Source of the DNA: Methylobacterium planeticum
GTDB taxonomy: Bacteria; Pseudomonadota; Alphaproteobacteria; Rhizobiales; Beijerinckiaceae
DNA length: 64,000 nucleotides
Reading direction: 5' to 3'
NCBI RefSeq assembly: GCF_008806345.1
Contig: NZ_VZZJ01000007.1
Location: 124,001-188,000, forward strand
Part shown: in pieces, positions 8,715-18,576 of the stretch
How the letters are laid out: each line of letters starts with the position of its first letter
Position numbering within the stretch: the first letter of the stretch is position 1
Program-made: the position numbers and the translations under genes
Notes under the pieces: model-generated
Told to the model about the DNA's origin: nothing
Database searches by the model: none
What the model saw: only the letters and a program-made list of their open reading frames with translations

Positions 8715-9614
8715 ATGTCTGAGATCATCGGATTCATCGGTCTCGGCAACATGGGCGGACCCATGGCGGCGAACCTCGTCCGCGCCGGCTACCGGGTGCG
8801 CGGCTTCGACCTCGATGCCGCCTCCCTCGCCACCGCGAAGGAGGCCGGGATCGAGATCGCCGGCTCCGCCCTCGAGGCGGCCGAGGCCGCCGGCACCGTG
8901 GTGACGATGCTGCCGGCGGGCCACCACGTCATCGAGGTCTGGACGCAGCTCACGGAGGCCGCCCCCTCCGGCACCCTGCTGATCGATTCCTCCACCGTCG
9001 ACGTCGCGAGCGCCCGCAGGGCGCATGCGCTGGCGGAGGCCCGCGGCTGTCCCTCCGTCGACGCGCCGGTCTCGGGCGGCACGGGCGGCGCGAAGGCCGG
9101 GACGCTGACCTTCATGGCGGGCGGCAGCGAGACCGCCTTCGCGCGCGCCGAGCCGATCCTCAAGGGCATGGGCCGCAGCATCTTCCATTGCGGCGAGGCC
9201 GGCGCGGGCCAGGCCGCCAAGATCTGCAACAACATGATCCTCGGCATCTCGATGATCGGGGTCTGCGAGGCCTTCGCCCTCGGCGAGAAGCTCGGCCTCT
9301 CGCGGCAGGCCCTGTTCGACGTGGCCTCGGTCTCCTCCGGCCAATGCTGGTCGCTCACCACCTATTGCCCGGTGCCGGGCCCGGTCCCGACCTCGCCCGC
9401 CAACAACGCGTACCGTCCGGGCTTCGCCGCGAGCCTGATGCTGAAGGACCTGCGCCTCGCCCAGGCCGCCGCCGGCACCGCGGGCGCCGCGACCCCGCTG
9501 GGCGCGGAGGCCGCGCAGCTTTACGCTGTGTTCGAGGGCCTCGGGCATGGGGGGGACGACTTCTCCGCCATCATCAACATGCTCCGGGGCCGCCACACGG
9601 GAGACCAGGGCTGA
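8715..9614 (+). CDS. mmsB: 3-hydroxyisobutyrate dehydrogenase
   Basis: 299 residues. The N-terminal Rossmann domain starts [16 protein letters not shown]. The substrate signature is [16 protein letters not shown] (117-131) and the catalytic Lys169 sits in AAKICNNM. It oxidises 3-hydroxyisobutyrate to methylmalonate semialdehyde with NAD+, supplying the substrate of MmsA in the same operon. GGGAGGAAC precedes the ATG; the stop overlaps the start of the next gene (CTGATGG). Confidence 0.94.
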   Translation: MSEIIGFIGLGNMGGPMAANLVRAGYRVRGFDLDAASLATAKEAGIEIAGSALEAAEAAGTVVTMLPAGHHVIEVWTQLTEAAPSGTLLIDSSTVDVASARRAHALAEARGCPSVDAPVSGGTGGAKAGTLTFMAGGSETAFARAEPILKGMGRSIFHCGEAGAGQAAKICNNMILGISMIGVCEAFALGEKLGLSRQALFDVASVSSGQCWSLTTYCPVPGPVPTSPANNAYRPGFAASLMLKDLRLAQAAAGTAGAATPLGAEAAQLYAVFEGLGHGGDDFSAIINMLRGRHTGDQG

Positions 9615-10387
9615 TGGCCTACGAGACGATCCTCACCGAGACGCGCGGCCGCGTCCTGCTGATCACCCTCAACCGGCCGAAGGCGCTGAACGCCCTGAAC
9701 GGGCAGCTCACCGAGGAGCTGATCGCCGCGGTGCAGCAGGCCGACGCCGATCCCGAGATCGGCTGCATCGTGATCACGGGGTCGGCCAAGGCCTTCGCGG
9801 CGGGCGCCGACATCAAGGAGATGCAGAGCGCCACCTACGCGGAGATGTATGCGGGCGACCGCTTCTCGGCCTGGGACCGGTTCGCCGCCCTGCGCATCCC
9901 GACGATCGCGGCGGTGGCCGGCTACGCCCTCGGCGGCGGCTGCGAGCTCGCCATGATGTGCGACATCATCCTGGCGGCCGACGACGCGGTCTTCGGCCAG
10001 CCCGAGATCAAGCTCGGCGTGATGCCGGGCATCGGCGGCAGCCAGCGCCTGACCCGCGCGATCGGAAAGGCCAAGGCGATGGAGATGTGCCTGACCGGCC
10101 GCACCATGGATGCGACCGAGGCCGAGCGCGCCGGCCTCGTCGCCCGCGTGGTGCCGGCCGAGGGGCTCCTCGACGACGCCCTGCGCACGGCCGAGACCAT
10201 CGCCGGCATGTCGAAGCCGATCGCGATGATGACCAAGGAGGCGGTGAACCGCGCCTACGAGACCACGCTCACGGAGGGCGTCCGCTTCGAGCGCCGCGTC
10301 TTCCACGCGATGTTCGCCACCGCCGACCAGAAGGAGGGCATGGCCGCCTTCGTGGAGAAGCGGCCGGCGAAGTTCCAGCACCGGTAG
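9614..10387 (+). CDS. Enoyl-CoA hydratase
   Basis: 257 residues, standard crotonase length. Oxyanion-hole motifs are [11 protein letters not shown] and [12 protein letters not shown]. Both catalytic acids of true hydratases are present: Glu111 in GGCELAM and Glu131 in QPEIKLG. In this operon it would hydrate methacrylyl-CoA to 3-hydroxyisobutyryl-CoA, the step between the acyl-CoA dehydrogenase and the hydrolase; short-chain enoyl-CoA substrates in general are also possible. Translationally coupled to mmsB through a one-base overlap. Confidence 0.92.
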   Translation: MAYETILTETRGRVLLITLNRPKALNALNGQLTEELIAAVQQADADPEIGCIVITGSAKAFAAGADIKEMQSATYAEMYAGDRFSAWDRFAALRIPTIAAVAGYALGGGCELAMMCDIILAADDAVFGQPEIKLGVMPGIGGSQRLTRAIGKAKAMEMCLTGRTMDATEAERAGLVARVVPAEGLLDDALRTAETIAGMSKPIAMMTKEAVNRAYETTLTEGVRFERRVFHAMFATADQKEGMAAFVEKRPAKFQHR

Positions 10388-10503
10388 CGCGGCCCTTCGG
10401 GACGGCGCGGATGACGGGCGCCGCACGAGAACGACGCCAAAAAGGCGATGCCAAAAACGATGCCAAGCAACAATTGGCCGAAGACGACCTTGGGAGAACG
10501 TCC

Positions 10504-12225
10504 ATGCCGAGCTTTCGGGAGTCCCGTGATTTCCTGCTGACCCACCGCACCGACTACGGGGCCGCCTATGCGGGCTTCCGCTGGCCGGACGCCTCGCAGT
10601 TCAATTGGGCGCTCGACTGGTTCGATGCCGACCTCGCCGCGCGCCCCGAGAGCCGCGACCGCCCGGCGCTCCGGATCGTCGACGCCGCCTCGGGCGACGA
10701 GACGACGCTGACCTTCGCCGAGATGGGAGCCCGCTCGAACCGGGTCGCGAACCACCTGCGCGCGCTCGGCCTGAAGCGGGGGGACCACCTGCTGCTCCTG
10801 CTCGGCAACGTCCCGGCCCTCTGGGAGACGATGCTCGCCGCGATGAAGCTCGGCGCCGTGGTGATCCCCGCCACGACCCTCCTCACCGCCGAGGAGCTGG
10901 CCGACCGGATCGACCGGGGCCGGGCCCGCATGATCGTGGCCGGGCCGGATCAGGTCGCGAAATGCGACGAGCTCGCCACCGAGGGCGTCATCCGGATCGT
11001 CACCGGGCCGAGCCAGGCGGCGGGCTGGCACGCCTATGCGGGGGCCGACGCCGCCTCGGATCGCTTCGATCCCGACGCCGAGACCGGCGCGGAGGATCCG
11101 CTCCTCCTCTACTTCACCTCGGGAACCACCGCGAAGCCGAAGCTCGTCCGGCACAGTCACAGCAGCTACCCGGTCGGGGCCCTCTCGACCATGTACTGGC
11201 TCGGGCTCCAGCCCGGCGACGTGCACCTCAACGTGTCCTCGCCCGGCTGGGCGAAGCATGCCTGGAGTTCGTTCTTCGCCCCCTGGAATGCCGGCGCCAC
11301 GGTGTTCGTCTGCAACCAGGCGCCGTTCAGCGCGACGGCCCTGCTCGCCGTGATGGCGCGCTGCGGGGTCACCACGCTCTGCGCACCCCCGACCGTCTGG
11401 CGCCTGATGATCCAGGAGGACCTCACGGCCCAGTCCCTCGCGCTCCGCGAGGTCTGCGCCGCCGGCGAGCCGCTGAACCCGGAGGTGATCGAGCGGGTGC
11501 GCCAGGCCTGGGGCCTCACCATCCGCGACGGTTACGGCCAGACCGAGACCACGGCGCAGATCGCGAACTCGCCCGGCCAGACCGTGAAGGTGGGGGCGAT
11601 GGGCCGGCCGCTGCCGGGCTACCGGGTGCGCGTGCTCGACCATGACGACCAGCCGGCGAGCGAGGGGGAGGTCTGCCTCGCGCTGGGGGCGGAGCGACCG
11701 GCCGGGCTGATGCAGGGCTACCAGACCGAGACCGGCGGCATCGCGCCGGTGGAGGGCGCGGTCTACCGCACGGGCGACGTCGCCTTCCTGGACGAGGACG
11801 GCTACCTGACCTTCGTCGGGCGCTCGGACGACGTCTTCAAGTCCTCGGGCTATCGCATCAGCCCGTTCGAACTGGAGAGCGTGCTGATCGAGCACGAGGC
11901 GGTGGCGGAGGCCGCGGTGATCCCGGCTCCCGACGCGATCCGCTCCACCATCCCGAAGGCCTACGTGTCCCTCGTGGCCGGCGCCGAGCCGAGCCGCGAG
12001 ACCGCCCTGGCGATCTTCCGCTTCACCAATGCGCGCCTCGCTCCGTTCAAGCGCCTGCGCGGCATCGAGTTCGTCGAGGAACTGCCGAAGACGATCTCGG
12101 GCAAGATCCGCCGCGTCCAGCTCCGGCGCCTGGAGCACGAGGGCCGGACCGAGGATGCCTACCGGGGCACCGCCTTCGCGCAGGGCGACTTTCCGGAGCT
12201 GCGGGGCGGCGGGGAGACGAAATAG
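10504..12225 (+). CDS. AMP-forming acyl-CoA synthetase
   Basis: 573 residues, ANL superfamily. Core motifs in order: the phosphate-binding loop YFTSGTTAKPKLVRHS, DGYGQTET, YRTGD, the hinge region FVGRSDDVFKSSGYRISPFE, and the C-terminal catalytic Lys in PKTISGKIRR. It activates a carboxylic acid to its CoA thioester through an acyl-adenylate. The sequence resembles medium- or branched-chain acyl-CoA synthetases. As last gene of the valine operon it may activate isobutyrate or another short branched acid taken up from outside. The ATG follows GGGAGA after a 116-base gap. Confidence 0.9.
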   Translation: MPSFRESRDFLLTHRTDYGAAYAGFRWPDASQFNWALDWFDADLAARPESRDRPALRIVDAASGDETTLTFAEMGARSNRVANHLRALGLKRGDHLLLLLGNVPALWETMLAAMKLGAVVIPATTLLTAEELADRIDRGRARMIVAGPDQVAKCDELATEGVIRIVTGPSQAAGWHAYAGADAASDRFDPDAETGAEDPLLLYFTSGTTAKPKLVRHSHSSYPVGALSTMYWLGLQPGDVHLNVSSPGWAKHAWSSFFAPWNAGATVFVCNQAPFSATALLAVMARCGVTTLCAPPTVWRLMIQEDLTAQSLALREVCAAGEPLNPEVIERVRQAWGLTIRDGYGQTETTAQIANSPGQTVKVGAMGRPLPGYRVRVLDHDDQPASEGEVCLALGAERPAGLMQGYQTETGGIAPVEGAVYRTGDVAFLDEDGYLTFVGRSDDVFKSSGYRISPFELESVLIEHEAVAEAAVIPAPDAIRSTIPKAYVSLVAGAEPSRETALAIFRFTNARLAPFKRLRGIEFVEELPKTISGKIRRVQLRRLEHEGRTEDAYRGTAFAQGDFPELRGGGETK

Positions 12226-12231
12226 GCGGCT

Positions 12232-12264
12232 TGTCCGGTCCGGGTTTCAGGCCCGGACCGGACA
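12232..12264. terminator. Strong hairpin between two convergent operons
   Basis: A perfect 13-bp stem, TGTCCGGTCCGGG and CCCGGACCGGACA, closes a 7-base loop six bases after the acyl-CoA synthetase stop. No T-run follows, but its place between convergent operons suits a bidirectional terminator. I see nothing else in the remaining gap up to 12468. Confidence 0.75.
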
Positions 12265-12468
12265 TGGCGGGGCGGTGCCCCGATGGGAAGCCGTTCGGGA
12301 TCGGCGAAACGTCCGAGCCTCGCGCCAGCGGCCGGACTTGCCCGCCCCGGAGGACCGGCGGCGTCCCGGAAGCTTTCCCGGGATCCATGGAACACGGGAC
12401 ATTCCCGATCTCTTCGGCATGCCGCATCGTCTCGCGCCGAGCCGGCAGCCGCCCCGGCGCGATAACCG

Positions 12469-13656
12469 CTAGCGCAGCCGCTCCACCGCGACCGCCGTCG
12501 CCTCGCCGCCGCCGATGCAGAGGCTCGCGACGCCGCGGGCGAGCCCGTGGGTCTTGAGCGCGGCGAGCAGCGTCACGAGGATCCGCGCGCCCGAAGCCCC
12601 GATCGGGTGGCCGAGCGCGCAGGCGCCGCCGTGGACGTTGACGCGCTCGTGCGGCAGTCCGAGATCCTGCATCGCCGCCATGGCGACCACCGCGAAGGCC
12701 TCGTTCACCTCGAAGAGATCGACCTTGCCCGGCTCCCAGCCGACCCGCTCTAGGAGCTTGCGCATGGCGCCGACGGGGGCCGTAGTGAAGAGGCTCGGAG
12801 CCTGCGCGTGCGAGGCGTGCCCGCGGATCGCCGCGAGCGGCGTCAGGCTCCGGCGCTCGGCCTCGGAGAGGCGCATCAGCACGAGGGCCGCCGCCCCGTC
12901 CGAGATCGAGCTGGCATTGGCGGCCGTGACGGTGCCGCCCTCGCGGAAGGCGGGGCGCAGGGACGGGATCTTGTCGGGCCGGGCTTTCGTCGGCTGCTCA
13001 TCCTCGCCGACCACGCGCTCCGCCTTGCCGGACCCGACCGTCACGGGCACGATCTCGTCGTGGAAGCGACCGGAGGCGGCGGCGTCCCGCGCGCGGGCCA
13101 GCGAGGCGAGCGCGTAGGCATCCTGCGCCTCGCGGCTGAACTGGTAGGATTCGGCGCAATCCTCCGCGAAGGTGCCCATCAGCCGGCCCTTGTCGTAGGC
13201 GTCCTCCAGCCCATCGAGGAACATGTGGTCCCGGATGGTGCCGTGGCCCATCCGGTAGCCCGCGCGCGCCCGGTCGAGCAGGTAGGGGGCGTTCGTCATG
13301 CTCTCCATGCCGCCCGCCACGGCCACTCCGACGCTGCCGACCGCGAGGGCATCGTGGGCGAGCATCACGGCCTTCATGCCGGAGCCGCACATCTTGTTGA
13401 CCGTGGTGGCCCCCGCCCCGAGCGGAAGCCCGGCACCGAGGGCGGCCTGGCGGGCGGGCGCCTGACCCTGGCCGGCCGGGAGCACGCAGCCGAACACCAC
13501 CTCCTCCACCGCCTCCGGCGCGAGGCCGGCGCGGCCGAGGGCCGCCGCGATGGCAGCCGCGCCGAGACGCGGCGCGGGCAGGTCCGAGAAGGCGCCCTGC
13601 AGGGCGCCGATCGGGGTGCGGGCGGCGCCCACGACGACGATCGGATCCGGCCTCAT
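12469..13656 (-). CDS. Acetyl-CoA acyltransferase (thiolase)
   Basis: 395 residues. The catalytic Cys90 lies in NKMCGSGMKAV, His350 in GGACALGHPIGASG and Cys380 in CIGGGEA, the full thiolase triad. The start chosen is the ATG reading MRPDPIVVVG because GGGAGG lies at the right distance; a second in-frame ATG five codons upstream has no such site. It cleaves 3-oxoacyl-CoA to acetyl-CoA and a shorter acyl-CoA. Directly downstream of an SDR dehydrogenase and a Liv transporter, it most probably splits 2-methylacetoacetyl-CoA from isoleucine, though acetoacetyl-CoA is also plausible. Confidence 0.92.
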   Translation of the reverse strand: MRPDPIVVVGAARTPIGALQGAFSDLPAPRLGAAAIAAALGRAGLAPEAVEEVVFGCVLPAGQGQAPARQAALGAGLPLGAGATTVNKMCGSGMKAVMLAHDALAVGSVGVAVAGGMESMTNAPYLLDRARAGYRMGHGTIRDHMFLDGLEDAYDKGRLMGTFAEDCAESYQFSREAQDAYALASLARARDAAASGRFHDEIVPVTVGSGKAERVVGEDEQPTKARPDKIPSLRPAFREGGTVTAANASSISDGAAALVLMRLSEAERRSLTPLAAIRGHASHAQAPSLFTTAPVGAMRKLLERVGWEPGKVDLFEVNEAFAVVAMAAMQDLGLPHERVNVHGGACALGHPIGASGARILVTLLAALKTHGLARGVASLCIGGGEATAVAVERLR

Positions 13657-13672
13657 GTCGTCCTCCCTCATC

Positions 13673-14440
13673 CTAGCGCGGCGCCATCCGGAGCGCGCCG
13701 TCGAGGCGGATGACCTCGCCGTTGAGCATCGGGTTCTCGCAGGCGTGCTGCACTAGGGCCGCGTACTCGGCCGGGCGCCCGAGACGGGGCGGGAACGGCA
13801 CGGCGGCGCCGAGCGAGGCCTTCACCTCGTCGGTCATTGCCGCCATCATGGGCGTCTCGAAGATGCCGGGGGCGATCGTCACGACCCGGATGCCGAAGCG
13901 GGCGAGCTCGCGCGCCAGCGGCAGGGTCATGCTGGCGACGCCACCCTTCGAGGCCGCGTAGGCCGCCTGACCGATCTGCCCGTCGAAGGCCGCGATCGAG
14001 GCGGTGTTGACGATGACGCCGCGCTCGCCCCCCGCGTCCGGCTCGTTCCGGCCGATCGCCTCGGCCGCGAGGCGGATCATGTTGAAGGTGCCGACGAGGT
14101 TGATCTGCACCGTGCGGACGAAGCTCTCGAGCGCGTGCGGCCCGGAGCGCCCGAGCACGCGCTCGCTCACCGCGACGCCGGCGCAGTTCACGAGGCCGGA
14201 GAGGCCGCCGAAGGCCTCGACCGCGGCCGCGACGGCGGCTCGCCCCTCGGCCTCGCTGGTGACGTCGGTGGGCACGGCCCGGGCGGCCGGGCCGAGCGCG
14301 TCGGCCACGGCCGTGGCGCCGTCCCGGTCGCGGTCGGCCAGGACGAGGCGGGCGCCGAGCCCGGCGAGGTGCCGCGCCACCGCGGCGCCGAGGCCCGAGG
14401 CCGCACCGGTGACGAGGATGCTGCTGCCGTCGATCCGCAT
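13673..14440 (-). CDS. SDR-family 3-hydroxyacyl-CoA dehydrogenase
   Basis: 255 residues, classical short-chain dehydrogenase. The NAD-binding TGAASGLG is at 11-18, NCAG at 85-88, and the catalytic Ser148, Tyr161 and Lys165 (YAASK) are in place. The ending [15 protein letters not shown] is like type II 3-hydroxyacyl-CoA dehydrogenases (human HSD17B10 group), which oxidise 2-methyl-3-hydroxybutyryl-CoA in isoleucine breakdown. The thiolase for the next step follows 16 bases later, supporting this role. GGGAGA precedes the ATG. Confidence 0.9.
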   Translation of the reverse strand: MRIDGSSILVTGAASGLGAAVARHLAGLGARLVLADRDRDGATAVADALGPAARAVPTDVTSEAEGRAAVAAAVEAFGGLSGLVNCAGVAVSERVLGRSGPHALESFVRTVQINLVGTFNMIRLAAEAIGRNEPDAGGERGVIVNTASIAAFDGQIGQAAYAASKGGVASMTLPLARELARFGIRVVTIAPGIFETPMMAAMTDEVKASLGAAVPFPPRLGRPAEYAALVQHACENPMLNGEVIRLDGALRMAPR

Positions 14441-14453
14441 CGGTCTCCCGCCG

Positions 14454-15443
14454 CTACAGCGGCTTTCTCAGCTTGCGCGCGACGAGTCCGACGACGCCCT
14501 CGCGGAACACGAGCACGCAGACCACGAAGACGCAGCCCTGGATGATCGTCACCCAGGCGCCGAACTCGGCGAGGTAGTTCTCCATCGCGACGATCACGAA
14601 GGAGCCGGCGATGGGCCCGAACACCGTGCCCATGCCGCCCACGAGGGTCATCAGGACCACCTCGCCGGACATCGACCAATGCACGTCGGTCAGCGAGGCG
14701 AGCTGGAACACGATCGCCTTGGTGGCGCCGGCGAGGCCCGCCAGCGTTGTCGAGAGCACGAAGACCGCGAGCTTGTAGCGGGTGGTGCGGTAGCCGAGGG
14801 AGATCGCCCGCGGCTCGTTGTCCCGGATGGCCTTGAGCACCTGCCCGAAGGGCGAGTGGATGATGCGGTAGATCAGCAGCAGGCCGCCGAAGAAGATCAG
14901 CGCGACCAGCACGTAGAGCACCCGGTCGTCCGCGAGGTCGATCAGCCCGAACAGGCGCCCGCGCGGCACCGCCTGGATGCCGTCCTCGCCGCCGGTCATC
15001 TTGGCCTGGAGCGAGAAGAAGAACACCATCTGGGCGAGCGCCAGGGTGATCATCGAGAAGTAGATGCCCTGGCGCCGGATCGCGAGGGCCCCGAAGGCGA
15101 GGCCGAGGAGCGCCGCGGTGAGCGTGCCGGCGAGGATCGCGACCTCGGGCGTGACGCCCCAGTTCTTGGCCGCGTAGGCGCTGACGTAGCTCGCCATGCC
15201 GAAATAGGCGGCGTGGCCGAACGACAGGAGGCCGCCGTAGCCCAGCAGCAGGTTGAAGGCCAGCGCGAACAGCGCGAAGCACAGCACCTTCATCAGGAAG
15301 ACGGGGTAGAGCCCGAAGGGCAGCACGGCGAGGAGCACCGCGAGGCCGATGAAGACCATGCGGTGCAGCGCCTTCGCGTCCCGGCTCTCCGGGAGGGCGG
15401 CGGCGATCGGGGCGGCATCGACCGGGGCGGCGGCGTGGGCCAT
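14454..15443 (-). CDS. livM: Branched-chain amino acid ABC transporter permease LivM
   Basis: 329 residues, polytopic inner-membrane protein of the LivM family. The family signature [20 protein letters not shown] lies after the first hydrophobic segments, and [10 protein letters not shown] and [16 protein letters not shown] are typical of the C-terminal half. It forms the membrane channel together with LivH encoded just upstream. The downstream SDR gene follows after 13 bases, so transport and catabolism share a transcript. Confidence 0.93.
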   Translation of the reverse strand: MAHAAAPVDAAPIAAALPESRDAKALHRMVFIGLAVLLAVLPFGLYPVFLMKVLCFALFALAFNLLLGYGGLLSFGHAAYFGMASYVSAYAAKNWGVTPEVAILAGTLTAALLGLAFGALAIRRQGIYFSMITLALAQMVFFFSLQAKMTGGEDGIQAVPRGRLFGLIDLADDRVLYVLVALIFFGGLLLIYRIIHSPFGQVLKAIRDNEPRAISLGYRTTRYKLAVFVLSTTLAGLAGATKAIVFQLASLTDVHWSMSGEVVLMTLVGGMGTVFGPIAGSFVIVAMENYLAEFGAWVTIIQGCVFVVCVLVFREGVVGLVARKLRKPL

Positions 15444-15475
15444 GGGTCAGGTCCTCGGGCGGGTCGGGCGCGGCG

Positions 15476-16363
15476 TCACGCGGGTTTGCCGAACAGGCCG
15501 GCGGGCTTCACCAGCAGCACCAGCACCATGATGACGAAGATCGCGGTGGCCGAGGCCTCCGGGTAGAAGACCTTGGTCAGGCCCTCGACGAGGCCGAGGG
15601 CGAAGCCGGTCAGGATCGAGCCGAGGATCGAGCCCATCCCGCCGATGACGACGACCGCGAAGACCACGATGATGATGTCGGCGCCCATATTCGGGTTCAC
15701 CGAGTAGACCGGCGCGGCGAGCACGCCCGCCAGCGCCGCCAGCGCCACGCCGAAGCCGTAGGTGAGCGTCAGGAGGAGGGGCACGTTGACCCCGAAGGCC
15801 TGGACTAGGGTCGGGTTCTCGGTGGCGGCGCGCAGGTACGCGCCGAGCTTCGTCTTCTCGATGACGAGCCAGGTCACGATGCAGATCACGAGCGAGAAGG
15901 CGACGATCCAGCCCCGGTAGTTCGGCAGGAACATGAAGGGCAGGCGCTGGCCGCCGGAGAGCTCGGACGGGATCGCGTAGGGCAGGCCGGACACGCCGTA
16001 TTGCTGGCGGAACAGGCCCTGGATGATCAACGCGAGACCGAAGGTCAGGAGAAGGCCGTAGAGGTGGTCGAGCTTGTACAGCCGCGCGATCAGGAGCCGC
16101 TCGAGGATCACCCCGAACAGCCCGACCACGAGCGGGGCGAGGATCAGCGCCCACCAGTAGCCGAGCCCGGCATAGTTCAGCAGCATCCAGGCCACGAAGG
16201 CGCCCATCATGTACTGCGCCCCGTGGGCGAAGTTGATGATGTTCAGGAGGCCGAAGATGATCGCCAGCCCGAGCGAGAGCAGGGCGTAGAAGGAGCCGTT
16301 GATCAGCCCGAGGAGGAGCTGGCCGAACAGCGCCTGGGTCGGGACGCCCAGGATCGTCATCAT
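15476..16363 (-). CDS. livH: Branched-chain amino acid ABC transporter permease LivH
   Basis: 295 residues, polytopic LivH-type permease: LINGSFYALLSLGLAIIFGL and INFAHGAQYMMGAF near the N-terminus, GGMGSILGSILTGFALGLVE near the end. The start is a double ATG (MMTILGV). No clear Shine-Dalgarno precedes it; instead the first nine codon bases are present in two further copies upstream that open tiny ORFs ending on the next start (see the repeat entry). It partners LivM in the inner membrane. Confidence 0.93.
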   Translation of the reverse strand: MMTILGVPTQALFGQLLLGLINGSFYALLSLGLAIIFGLLNIINFAHGAQYMMGAFVAWMLLNYAGLGYWWALILAPLVVGLFGVILERLLIARLYKLDHLYGLLLTFGLALIIQGLFRQQYGVSGLPYAIPSELSGGQRLPFMFLPNYRGWIVAFSLVICIVTWLVIEKTKLGAYLRAATENPTLVQAFGVNVPLLLTLTYGFGVALAALAGVLAAPVYSVNPNMGADIIIVVFAVVVIGGMGSILGSILTGFALGLVEGLTKVFYPEASATAIFVIMVLVLLVKPAGLFGKPA

Positions 16364-16415
16364 GGGAGGAACGTCATCATGGGAGGATCATCCTCATGGC
16401 AGGGCCGTCATCATG
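16355..16415 (-). repeat. Three copies of CATGATGACG at the livH start, with two 6-codon uORFs
   Basis: Read on the minus strand, ATGATGACG occurs at the livH start (16363), 17 bases upstream (16380) and again about 35 bases further upstream (16414). A 16-base unit is exactly duplicated (16355-16370 and 16372-16387 on the plus strand). The two upstream copies encode MMTFLP and MMTALP followed by TGA; the nearer one stops across the livH ATG. This may be a slippage duplication or a translational leader. Confidence 0.6.
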
Positions 16416-16479
16416 CTCGGTTGCGCCTCGTTCCGCCGATGCGGGCGGCCGGGTCCCGCGACCCGGCCGGGATCCGGGA

Positions 16480-17694
16480 TCAGCCCTTGACCAGCGGGCA
16501 GCCGCCCTCGGCGAGGGGACGGAAGGCCTCCTTGCCCGGGATGGTGGCGAGCAGCTTGTAGAGGTCCCACTCGCCCTTCGATTCGCCGGGCTTCTTGACC
16601 TCGAACAGGTACATGTCGTGAATCTTGCGGCCGTCCTGGCGGATCTCGCCCTTGCCGAAGAGCGGGTCGTCCGTCGGCAGTTCCTTCATCTTGGCGACGG
16701 TCGCCGCGCCGTCCTTCGCCGATTTCAGGGCCTCGACGGCCTTGAGGTAGTGGATCGTGCCCGCGTAGACGCCGGCCTGGGCCGCCGTGGGCTTCTTGCC
16801 GCCGAAGAGCTTGGAGAAGCGGTCCGAGAAGGCCCGAGTGGCGTCGTTCAGGTCCCAGTAGAAGGGCTCGGTCAGGACGAGGCCCTGCGCGACCTTCGGG
16901 GTCAGGGAGTGGATGTCGGAGGAGAAGATCAGGAGGCCGGCAAGCGCCTGCCCGCCCTCGGTGATGCCGAACTCGGCCGCCTGCTTGACCGCGTTGATGG
17001 TATCGCCGCCGGCATTGGCGAGCCCGATCACCTTGGCCTTCGAGGCCTGGGCCTGGAGCAGGAAGGACGAGAAGTCGGAATTCGGGAAGGGCGTCTTCAC
17101 CGAGCCGACGACTTTGCCGCCGTTCTTGGTGACGACCGCCGAGGTGTCGCGCTGCAGCGCCTGGCCGAAGGCGTAATCGGCCGTGATGAAGAACCACGTG
17201 TCACCGCCGCGCTTCACCATGGCGCCGCCGGTCCCGTTGGCGAGGGCCGCGGTGTCGTAGGTCCAGTGCACGGTGTTCGGCGTGCATTGCGAGCCGGTGA
17301 GATCGGCGCTGCCGGCGCCCGAGTTGATGTGGACCTTGTTCTTCTCGCGCGTCACCTGGTTGATCGCGAGCGCCACCGAGGAGGTGACCACGTCCATGAT
17401 CACGTCGACGCCGTCGCGGTCGTACCATTGCCGGGCGATGGCGGAGCCGACATCGGGCTTGTTCTGGTGGTCGGCGGAGACGATCTCGACCTTGAGGCCG
17501 TGATCGGCCGGCTTGAAATCCTCGAGCGCCATGCGGGCCGCGACGACGGAGCCCTCGCCGGAAATGTCCGAGTAGACGCCGGACCGGTCGTTCAGCACGC
17601 CGATCTTGACGGGGACCGGGCCGTCCGCGCGCGCGGCCACGCTTCCTGCCACCAGCACGCCGAGTGCCGTGGCGAGCCGCATTCCTCTGAGCAT
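16480..17694 (-). CDS. Branched-chain amino acid-type ABC transporter periplasmic binding protein
   Basis: 404 residues. The start reading MLRGMRLATALG follows AGGGAGTGG and gives a clean signal peptide cleaved near AARADG. The mature part is a LivJ-like binding domain: VKIGVLNDRSGVYSDISGEG, DHQNKPDVGS, QWYDRDGVDVIMDV, GGDTWFFITADYAFG. It is encoded within a complete transporter set in the order livG, livF, binding protein, livH, livM, and delivers the ligand to LivHM. It is a close paralogue of the orphan binding protein at 1090-2316. Confidence 0.92.
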   Translation of the reverse strand: MLRGMRLATALGVLVAGSVAARADGPVPVKIGVLNDRSGVYSDISGEGSVVAARMALEDFKPADHGLKVEIVSADHQNKPDVGSAIARQWYDRDGVDVIMDVVTSSVALAINQVTREKNKVHINSGAGSADLTGSQCTPNTVHWTYDTAALANGTGGAMVKRGGDTWFFITADYAFGQALQRDTSAVVTKNGGKVVGSVKTPFPNSDFSSFLLQAQASKAKVIGLANAGGDTINAVKQAAEFGITEGGQALAGLLIFSSDIHSLTPKVAQGLVLTEPFYWDLNDATRAFSDRFSKLFGGKKPTAAQAGVYAGTIHYLKAVEALKSAKDGAATVAKMKELPTDDPLFGKGEIRQDGRKIHDMYLFEVKKPGESKGEWDLYKLLATIPGKEAFRPLAEGGCPLVKG

Positions 17695-17826
17695 GTTCCA
17701 CTCCCTGTCGCCGCATGGTCTTCGGATCGATGGCACGGGCAGGAACGCCCGTCGCTCGCACGATCCGTGAGGCGGCTCTTCTTATCTTCTCTGGCGGACG
17801 ATGAGGCCCGCCGGCCCCCGGAGCTG

Positions 17827-18576
17827 CTACACTCCGAGATAAGCGTGCAGTTTGCCGATATTGGCGTCAAGCTCGGCATTCAGGATACAATCGACAACCC
17901 GCCCCTGTTCGACAACGAAATGGCGGTCGGCGATGGTCTGGGCGAAGCGGAAGTTCTGCTCCACGAGGAGGATCGTGTAGCCCTCGCTCTTGAGCCGCGC
18001 CAGGGTATGCCCGATCTGCTGCACGATGACCGGGGCGAGGCCCTCCGTCGGCTCGTCGAGCAGGATGAGCTTGGCGCCCGTGCGCAGGATCCGGCCGATG
18101 GCGAGCATCTGCTGCTCGCCGCCCGAGAGCTTCGTGCCCTGGCTGGCCGCCCGCTCCTGCAGGTTCGGGAACAGGGTGTAGATCTCGGGCACCGTCATGC
18201 CGCCGGGCTTCACCCGCGGCGGCAGCATCAGGTTCTCGTAGACGGAGAGGCTGGAGAAGATGCCGCGCTCCTCCGGGACGTAGCCGATGCCGAGGCGCGC
18301 GATGGCCCGCGAGGAAAGGCGGATCGTCTCGACGCCGTCGTAGCGGATGCTGCCGGCCCGCCTGCCGAGGATGCCGATGATCGCCCGGAGCGTCGTGGTC
18401 TTGCCCGCGCCGTTGCGCCCGAGCAGGGTCACGACCTCGCCGGGGCGCACGTCGAAGCGCATGCCGTGCAGCACGTGGCTCTCGCCGTACCATCCCTCCA
18501 AGCCCTCGATGGCAAGGCTCGGCGCCGCGGCGGAAGCGGGGGCGGCTCCGCGCTCGGCGAGGGCGGATTCAGGCAT
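17827..18576 (-). CDS. livF: Branched-chain amino acid ABC transporter ATP-binding protein LivF
   Basis: 249 residues. Walker A GRNGAGKTTT, the LivF-type segment GIGYVPEERGIFSSLSVYEN, signature LSGGEQQMLAIGRIL, Walker B LILLDEPTEGLAP and the switch His in ILLVEQN-type context are all present. A 20-residue Ala-rich N-terminal extension precedes the ATPase core. Its start overlaps the end of livG by eight bases. It powers uptake with LivG on the cytoplasmic face of LivHM. Confidence 0.94.
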   Translation of the reverse strand: MPESALAERGAAPASAAAPSLAIEGLEGWYGESHVLHGMRFDVRPGEVVTLLGRNGAGKTTTLRAIIGILGRRAGSIRYDGVETIRLSSRAIARLGIGYVPEERGIFSSLSVYENLMLPPRVKPGGMTVPEIYTLFPNLQERAASQGTKLSGGEQQMLAIGRILRTGAKLILLDEPTEGLAPVIVQQIGHTLARLKSEGYTILLVEQNFRFAQTIADRHFVVEQGRVVDCILNAELDANIGKLHAYLGV

